Positions 8,035 to 12,469 of a stretch of DNA of 19,463 bases are shown here, in pieces. Within the stretch, counting starts at the first letter, position 1. Each line of letters begins with the position of its first letter. The position numbers were made by a program, and so were the translations under genes. Below the pieces are notes generated by a model. It searched no databases, was not told where the DNA came from, and worked only from the letters and a program-made list of their open reading frames with translations. The stretch comes from CAZSVI01 sp964610205 (GTDB lineage: Bacteria > Bacillota > Clostridia > DSM-8532), in contig CAZSVI010000073.1 in NCBI GenBank assembly GCA_964610205.1, positions 1-19,463 on the forward strand, written 5' to 3'.

Positions 8035-9323
8035 CAATATGCTTCTTTTACTTTTGCATTCTCTTTTTTTAATAATATTGACAGAATGATTTTATCGGCT
8101 TCAAGAGCGCCTTTGTTTCCCAGGGTACTTATATTGCTGATTGTTTTTTCAGGATTATTCTCAATGATGCCATCCGAAGGTTGAATTGAAACCCCGTCAA
8201 TGGCCATTAGTGCAGAGAGTACTGCGGCTCCGGTACAGGTGGATATTTTTAAAGCACATCCCGCCTTTGCTCCGTCACACAGCATACCTGTAAGATTTCC
8301 CGCAATGTTCTGGATAGATGATTTTATCTCGGTAATACCGCCTCCCAGTAGGTAGGTTATACCGCAACTCGCACCCGCTGCCGCGATGGTTGCTCCGCAA
8401 AGCGCGGATATTCTTCCGAATTGCAGTTTAATATGTATTGTAATAAGGTTGCTTAATGCAACGGCACGAATCAGCTTTTCTTCAGACAGTCCGGTTTTCT
8501 CCCAGATGGCAAGTACGGGTAATGTTGAGGCAATACCCTGGTTTCCGCTTCCCGAATTGCTCATTACCTTAAGGGGACTTCCGGCCATCCTTGCATCGCA
8601 TCCTGCGGATGTTAATGCCATAGCGTAGCTAAAAATATTATCCGGCAGTATACCGTTGCCAAGCTTATTCATTATTGTTCTTCCAACCTGCAATCCATAA
8701 GCGTTTTCAAGACCCTCTTTACCTATCGCCTTGTTCAGTTCAATTGTTTGTTTTATAATTCCAAGCTTTTTGATGTCGATATGGTTAATAAATTTCCAGA
8801 TGGATTCTATGGTGATAAAGCTTGTATTTTTCCGGTTTTCTTTATTTATTGATTCCGTTATTATTTCTCCGTCGGCTTCTATCAGTGTTATATTTGTATG
8901 GGTTTTTTCCAGCACTGCCCGGGAAACGGAATTAATAGTTTCCAGTATAACTTCAATGAACAATGCATCTTTGGATTCTGCCGTATTAACGGATACCTTG
9001 CCTGATAAAATTAATTCCCCGGCTTTTTCCATAGTGATTGAGTCCAGCCCTTCAAAAATCTCCAGTCCAATTTGGTTCTGTTTATTCAATGCTCCAATGG
9101 CTGCGGCCAGGCCTATTCCACAACTGTTCGTACCGGCTATTTTAACATTCATCGCGTTTTTAATAACGTCGGTACTGGCGTTTACGCTTATCCTGACAAT
9201 TTCCTGTCCTTTAAGATATTTCCGCGCTGTAGCCGCTGCCAACGCAATAGCCGCAGGTTCGGTGCATCCCAGGGCGACCAGCAGTTCTTCGGATAAAAGC
9301 TCAAGATACCTGTCTTCAAACAC
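8034..9323 (-). CDS. L-cysteine desulfidase / UPF0597 family (CyuA/CdsB-like)
   Basis: The 429-residue product belongs to the UPF0597 group, related to the alpha subunit of iron-sulfur L-serine dehydratase. Members such as E. coli CyuA (YhaM) and archaeal CdsB break L-cysteine into pyruvate, ammonia and sulfide using a [4Fe-4S] cluster. Visible signatures are ALGCTEPAAIALA (17-29, with Cys20), AGTNSCGIGLAAAIG (63-77), SNSGSGNQG (255-263), and the cysteine-rich CDGAKAGCALKISTC (349-363), which may supply cluster ligands. It starts at GTG 9323, with the minus-strand ribosome binding site GGAGGG at 9331-9336 and 7-nt spacing. It has its own promoter, and a GntR regulator gene lies upstream in the same direction. 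Cysteine is inferred as substrate from the family; serine or a related amino acid cannot be excluded. Confidence 0.85.
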   Translation of the reverse strand: MFEDRYLELLSEELLVALGCTEPAAIALAAATARKYLKGQEIVRISVNASTDVIKNAMNVKIAGTNSCGIGLAAAIGALNKQNQIGLEIFEGLDSITMEKAGELILSGKVSVNTAESKDALFIEVILETINSVSRAVLEKTHTNITLIEADGEIITESINKENRKNTSFITIESIWKFINHIDIKKLGIIKQTIELNKAIGKEGLENAYGLQVGRTIMNKLGNGILPDNIFSYAMALTSAGCDARMAGSPLKVMSNSGSGNQGIASTLPVLAIWEKTGLSEEKLIRAVALSNLITIHIKLQFGRISALCGATIAAAGASCGITYLLGGGITEIKSSIQNIAGNLTGMLCDGAKAGCALKISTCTGAAVLSALMAIDGVSIQPSDGIIENNPEKTISNISTLGNKGALEADKIILSILLKKENAKVKEAY

Positions 9324-9353
9324 AATCTCACCCTCCTGTTAATTATATCAGTA

Positions 9354-9386
9354 ATAATATTATTAATTATACCTATAATATTATTA
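9354..9386. promoter_or_regulatory. Two tandem AT-rich palindromic boxes at the desulfidase promoter
   Basis: ATAATATTATTA occurs at 9354-9365 and again at 9375-9386, exactly 21 bp apart, or two helical turns. Each holds the palindrome ATAATATTAT, and the first is part of the 14-bp palindrome TAATAATATTATTA (9352-9365). One box covers the -10, the other lies just after the predicted start. The position suits a repressor site, but such A/T-only sequence can arise by chance. Confidence 0.4.
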
Positions 9387-9406
9387 CAATTGTGTTATTC
9401 TGTCAA
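9378..9406 (-). promoter_or_regulatory. Promoter of the cysteine desulfidase gene with embedded ATTACAATTGT box
   Basis: On the minus strand a perfect TTGACA (9401-9406) is followed by a 17-nt spacer (9384-9400) and TAATAT (9378-9383). The start would be near 9371, giving a leader of about 48 nt. The 11-mer ATTACAATTGT (9383-9393, written on +) lies in the spacer next to the -10. It recurs in the promoter of the GntR gene at 10243-10253, suggesting a GntR operator. Confidence 0.7.
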
Positions 9407-9433
9407 TGGCAATAGTAAAGCAAAGGCGAGGCT

Positions 9434-9456
9434 TAAAGAAAGATCCGCGCCCGGAT
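9434..9456 (-). terminator. Possible weak terminator after the GntR gene
   Basis: On the minus strand ATCCG and CGGAT (9443-9447 and 952-56 of the same block, that is 9452-9456) form a short GC-rich stem with a 4-nt loop, followed by CTTTCTTT. It lies after the GntR stop and before the desulfidase promoter. The 5-bp stem is short, so termination may be partial. Confidence 0.35.
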
Positions 9457-9516
9457 GCTTTTTAACGCAAATTAACGGGTTAAATCAGGTTACCATAGAT
9501 AATAAGGAACATTTAA

Positions 9517-10185
9517 CTATAGAATGTCATAGAATTCTTCGGAGGTGACATACAGACTTCCTTTAATGAATACAATATCGCTTTTTAACAATTTCAAAAC
9601 CCTGTCCGTATCCTTTTCCCGCAGGCCTTTTTCCATATCCATGTGACGGTGTATATCCGTGGAGATATAGGTATTGTGGCGTATATTTGAATATAGCTGG
9701 ACATAAGCCCTTCTTATAAGCTTTAACGTATCGCATAGGATTTCATTCATATATGAATTTCCCGCAAAGGAATTCAGCGTCAGGTGAAAACAATTATTAT
9801 ACTCCCAGTGCTGGTCAATTGTCAGTGTTCCGCTTTTCATTTTACTGTCGTATTCGTTGTTAAGACAGCTTAACCTGTCAAGCATTTCATTATTTAATAA
9901 GGGAATTGCTTTCCGAAGTCCTGTAATTTCCAAAAGAAGCCGAAGCTCGGTAGCCTCCCTGACATTCTTTTCGGTGAGCTGTACAATCTGATATCCTACC
10001 CTGGGGATGCTTCTTAATATGTTTTCATTGCACAGCTCGATAAGGGCTTCTCTGACCGGCCCCTTGCTTACGTTAAACCTTTTTATAAGCTCTCCTTCAT
10101 TAAGAAACATATCAAGAGGATAAACGCCCTGAATTATATCGTCCAGTATTTGATTATAAATTTTAGTTTTCAAGGAGATATTCAT
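9517..10185 (-). CDS. GntR-family transcription regulator, FCD (FadR-type) subfamily
   Basis: A 222-residue repressor-type protein. Residues 1-70 form the winged helix (LKTKIYNQILDDIIQGVY, then LIKRFNVSKGPVREALIEL and RVGYQIVQLT). The rest is an all-helical FCD ligand domain with RLLLEITGLRKAI and a FHLTLNSFAGN stretch. The third histidine that FCD domains often have near the C-terminus appears to be replaced (LLKSDIVFIKG), so metal binding may differ. I set the start at ATG 10185: the weak AGGA site is 8 nt upstream, and the promoter at 10229-10257 lies inside any longer reading back to 10293. In-frame ATGs at 10191 and 10203 are alternatives. It lies upstream of the cysteine desulfidase gene in the same direction and is its likely regulator. 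The ligand is unknown. Confidence 0.85.
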   Translation of the reverse strand: MNISLKTKIYNQILDDIIQGVYPLDMFLNEGELIKRFNVSKGPVREALIELCNENILRSIPRVGYQIVQLTEKNVREATELRLLLEITGLRKAIPLLNNEMLDRLSCLNNEYDSKMKSGTLTIDQHWEYNNCFHLTLNSFAGNSYMNEILCDTLKLIRRAYVQLYSNIRHNTYISTDIHRHMDMEKGLREKDTDRVLKLLKSDIVFIKGSLYVTSEEFYDIL

Positions 10186-10228
10186 TCGCATTTTTCCTAT
10201 CATTTCAATAATAAGTTTAATACTAAGT

Positions 10229-10257
10229 ATTATACATTGGAAATTACAATTGTTCAA
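10229..10257 (-). promoter_or_regulatory. Promoter of the GntR gene with ATTACAATTGT box
   Basis: On the minus strand TTGAAC (10252-10257) and a perfect TATAAT (10229-10234) are 17 nt apart. The box ATTACAATTGT (10243-10253 on +) overlaps the -35 edge and the spacer, in the same orientation as in the desulfidase promoter. Next to the -10, around 10219-10231, lies a second near-palindrome, AATACTTAGTATT on the minus strand. Autoregulation is a reasonable inference. Confidence 0.7.
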
Positions 10258-10343
10258 GAATAGCTTATAAAACCGGCGGCGGGGATTGCACACAAACGCG
10301 CAAGGCTGAAGCTTTAACGCCGTCGTTCATTTGAATTAACTCG

Positions 10344-10372
10344 TTGACAGTGAAAAAAATCGGAGTTATAAT
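10344..10372 (+). promoter_or_regulatory. Consensus sigma-A promoter of the TetR gene
   Basis: TTGACA (10344-10349) and TATAAT (10367-10372) are both perfect and separated by exactly 17 nt. The start would be near 10380, about 30 nt before the coding start. This is the strongest promoter in the window, which fits a gene held in check by its own repressor. Confidence 0.9.
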
Positions 10373-10390
10373 GTAACTAAATCGTTACAT
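10371..10390. promoter_or_regulatory. Palindromic operator of the TetR regulator
   Basis: ATGTAAC (10371-10377) and GTTACAT (10384-10390) form a perfect inverted repeat with a 6-nt spacer TAAATC. It overlaps the end of the -10 box and the predicted transcription start, where a bound TetR dimer would block initiation. A degenerate copy lies at 11089-11104. Confidence 0.75.
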
Positions 10391-10409
10391 ACATATTCAA
10401 GGGGGATAT

Positions 10410-11033
10410 ATGCATAAAAGGATAAGAAATTCACAAAAGTCCAAACAGGATATTCTAACGGCGGCGGAAGCCGAATTTGCCGAAAAAGGCATATATGGTT
10501 CAAGAGTGGATGAAATAGCTGCAAAAGCCGGTATTAATAAAAGGATGATATATGAATACTTTGGAAACAAGGAGGATTTGTATAAAGTTGTTCTTTACGA
10601 GGTGTATGGAAGGCTTACACGGAAGGAAATCGGTTTGTTATCCGAAGACATGCCATGCACGGAGGCTATCAAAAAAATTATTACGCTGTATTTTGAATTT
10701 CTAAGGGATAATCCGACCTATGTAAACCTGATTCTTTGGGAGAATCTGAACAAGGGGAAGTATATTGCTGAAATGGATGTAAATCATATTAAGGATTCCG
10801 CGTATGAGCTGTTACGGAAGGTAATTTTGAAAGGTATTAATGAAGGACTGTTTAAAAAAGAAGTCGATATCGAACAGGTAATCCTGTCGTTGTTAACATA
10901 TACTTTTTCCTATTTTTCCAACCGGTATACCCTCTCGAGACTGTTGGGACGGAAACTGGATGAGGAGCAAAATATGAAAGACAGAATAAGGAATGTTACT
11001 GAAATGTTCCTGGGTTATCTGTGCGTTGAATGA
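10410..11033 (+). CDS. TetR/AcrR-family transcription regulator
   Basis: A 207-residue regulator. Residues about 8-58 form the TetR helix-turn-helix: KQDILTAAEAEFAEKGIYGS, then VDEIAAKAGINKRMIYEYFGNKEDLY. The C-terminal ligand domain is all-helical; its layout (YFEFLRDNPTYVNLILWENL) resembles RutR-type TetR proteins to my eye. RutR controls pyrimidine breakdown in E. coli, which is suggestive next to a dihydropyrimidine dehydrogenase-like enzyme, but this is weak evidence. Start ATG 10410 follows AAGGGGG (10399-10405) at slightly short spacing. It is divergent from the GntR gene. Its operator overlaps its own promoter, and a related site precedes the Gfo/Idh gene, so those genes are the probable targets. 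Confidence 0.88.
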   Translation: MHKRIRNSQKSKQDILTAAEAEFAEKGIYGSRVDEIAAKAGINKRMIYEYFGNKEDLYKVVLYEVYGRLTRKEIGLLSEDMPCTEAIKKIITLYFEFLRDNPTYVNLILWENLNKGKYIAEMDVNHIKDSAYELLRKVILKGINEGLFKKEVDIEQVILSLLTYTFSYFSNRYTLSRLLGRKLDEEQNMKDRIRNVTEMFLGYLCVE

Positions 11034-11041
11034 GAATATAG

Positions 11042-11076
11042 CCGGAAGATAAGTTGAATGTATTCTTCCGGTTTTT
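11042..11076 (+). terminator. Rho-independent terminator after the TetR gene
   Basis: CCGGAAGA (11042-11049) pairs with TCTTCCGG (11064-11071) around a 14-nt loop and is followed by TTTTT. It starts 9 bases after the TetR stop, so the Gfo/Idh gene probably needs its own promoter. Confidence 0.8.
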
Positions 11077-11088
11077 AACGGAATGTAT

Positions 11089-11104
11089 ATAACTAAAAAG
11101 TTAT
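11089..11104. promoter_or_regulatory. Second, degenerate TetR-type operator before the Gfo/Idh gene
   Basis: ATAAC (11089-11093), spacer TAAAAA, GTTAT (11100-11104). The arm order, the 6-nt spacer and the shared pattern TAACTAAA..GTTA match the operator at 10371-10390. It lies between the TetR terminator and the Gfo/Idh start. I could not find a good -35/-10 pair around it, so how it would act on transcription is open. Confidence 0.5.
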
Positions 11105-11178
11105 TTTCATCCTGCGCTCTACGAAAACGTGATTAAGACTTTAAAATTTAAATAATGATAAATAAAGGAGTAATTAAA

Positions 11179-12249
11179 ATGAGCAAGAAGGTTCGGGTTT
11201 TATTAGCAGGAGCGGCATTCAGTGCGGATCTCCACATGGATGGTTATTCAAGATGCACCGATATCGCTGAAATCGTGGCCATCTGTGACAAGGATCTTTC
11301 CAGGGTTCGTTCCCTGGCCGATAGATATGGATTATCGGATTATATGGCTTATTCGGATTATAATGTGGCATTGGAGGAGACCGATTGTGACGTGGTGGAC
11401 ATATGTCTCCCTAATTTTATGCACTGTGAAGCCGCACTTTCGGCTTTCGCAAAGGGGAGGCATGTAGTCTCCGAGAAACCTCTGGCAACTACTGTTGAAG
11501 ATGCGTCCAAAATGGTGGAGGCGGCGGACAGGTCAGGAAAAAAATTATATTATGCGGAGGATTGGTTGTTTGCTCCTGCCCTTTATAAAGCACTTCAGCT
11601 TGTTGAAGAGGGCGGCATTGGGAATCCTATGTATATAAGGGCAAGAGAATGCCATTGCGGCTCACATTCACCCTTTGCCCAGACCATAAAATATTGCGGC
11701 GGCGGGGCGATGGTACACCTTGGGATCCATCCGGTGGGTTTTATGCTGTCACTAAAGAACAACCGGTGGACCGAGCTGGTAGCCATGACCTCCGGAGGAT
11801 TGGATTCAAATTTTATACACAAAAAAATGGAGGGTGAAGACTGGTCAGCCTGCATGATCAAGTTTGAAGACGGTACGGCGGCACTTCTGGAAGCAAATTA
11901 TGTTACAGCCGGAGGAATGGAGGACGTTATTGATATATATGGAACAAAAGGTTGTCTGCATATAGATCTTACCTTTTCTTCGGCCATTAAATGCTATTCC
12001 ATTCCAGGTCTAAGCTATTCCGTTGAAAAAGCTGAAATTACAACAGGGTGGTCGAAGCCCGCGGTAGATGAGAAATTTAATCTTGGCTACATAAGCGAGA
12101 TACGGCATTTCATGGAGTGTGCCCGGGATAACCAGGACGCTAAGACGGGACTTCGAGGTATCGACGGACTGGAAGCGTTGAAAGTAGTTAATTTTATATA
12201 CAAATCGGCTAAAGAAGGAAGAAAAATTGTAAATGAAAATTTACTTTAA
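11179..12249 (+). CDS. Gfo/Idh/MocA-family NAD(P)-dependent oxidoreductase
   Basis: A 356-residue cytoplasmic dehydrogenase of the glucose-fructose oxidoreductase/inositol dehydrogenase type. Residues 1-125 form the Rossmann domain, with a degenerate nucleotide loop (LLAGAAFSADLHM) in place of the usual GxGxxG, DVVDICLPNFMH (71-82), and the family hallmark SEKPLATT (98-105). The C-terminal alpha/beta domain has the catalytic-type GGGAMVHLGIHPVG (174-187) with His180 and His184. Cysteines 158, 160 and 173 in this region are unusual but may mean nothing. I place the start at ATG 11179 because AAAGGAG (11164-11170) lies 8 nt upstream and inside the longer reading from 11155. The substrate is unknown, probably a polyol, sugar or similar. 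It is followed 220 bases later by the flavo-iron-sulfur fusion, from which it is separated by a repeat copy. Confidence 0.85.
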   Translation: MSKKVRVLLAGAAFSADLHMDGYSRCTDIAEIVAICDKDLSRVRSLADRYGLSDYMAYSDYNVALEETDCDVVDICLPNFMHCEAALSAFAKGRHVVSEKPLATTVEDASKMVEAADRSGKKLYYAEDWLFAPALYKALQLVEEGGIGNPMYIRARECHCGSHSPFAQTIKYCGGGAMVHLGIHPVGFMLSLKNNRWTELVAMTSGGLDSNFIHKKMEGEDWSACMIKFEDGTAALLEANYVTAGGMEDVIDIYGTKGCLHIDLTFSSAIKCYSIPGLSYSVEKAEITTGWSKPAVDEKFNLGYISEIRHFMECARDNQDAKTGLRGIDGLEALKVVNFIYKSAKEGRKIVNENLL

Positions 12250-12294
12250 CACATTTGCCGGTTGAGCCAAAGGCTTCCGTGGGATTGCTTTACC

Positions 12295-12388
12295 GGGTCG
12301 AACCATGCGGTGCATTCCGTACTGGGGTTATCGTCTCTGGGGGAGCGTTCCAGTGGGTACGCTTGGTACCCACCTTCCTTCGGATGTT
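12295..12388 (+). repeat. Dispersed intergenic repeat, copy 2
   Basis: This copy matches 2-87 and carries the identical 25-base block at 12339-12363. It has an extra arm that makes a perfect 8-bp hairpin: GTGGGTAC (12353-12360), loop GCTTG, GTACCCAC (12366-12373). A tail (12389-12430) contains the small stem AGCG/CGCT. It occupies most of the gap between the Gfo/Idh gene and the fusion gene. No terminal transposon repeats or coding capacity are visible. Confidence 0.75.
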
Positions 12389-12469
12389 CTTTACCTGAGC
12401 AGCAAAGCGCTTAACGCTTCACACGGCTTATAGTAGAAACAATAAAAAAAATCCAGGGAGGTTATCATA

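Noticed and set aside
10186..10293. Longer N-terminus for the GntR protein beginning at 10293
   Set aside because: A good minus-strand promoter (10229-10257) lies inside it, the extra residues resemble no GntR protein, and the usual helix-turn-helix start fits 10185.
12295..12388. Resemblance of the repeat (GGGTCGAACC, and on the other strand GGTGGGTACC) to a T-box antiterminator motif
   Set aside because: The T-box consensus AGGGTGGNACCGCG is not met on either strand, and there is no specifier stem, terminator or aminoacyl-tRNA synthetase/amino acid gene downstream.
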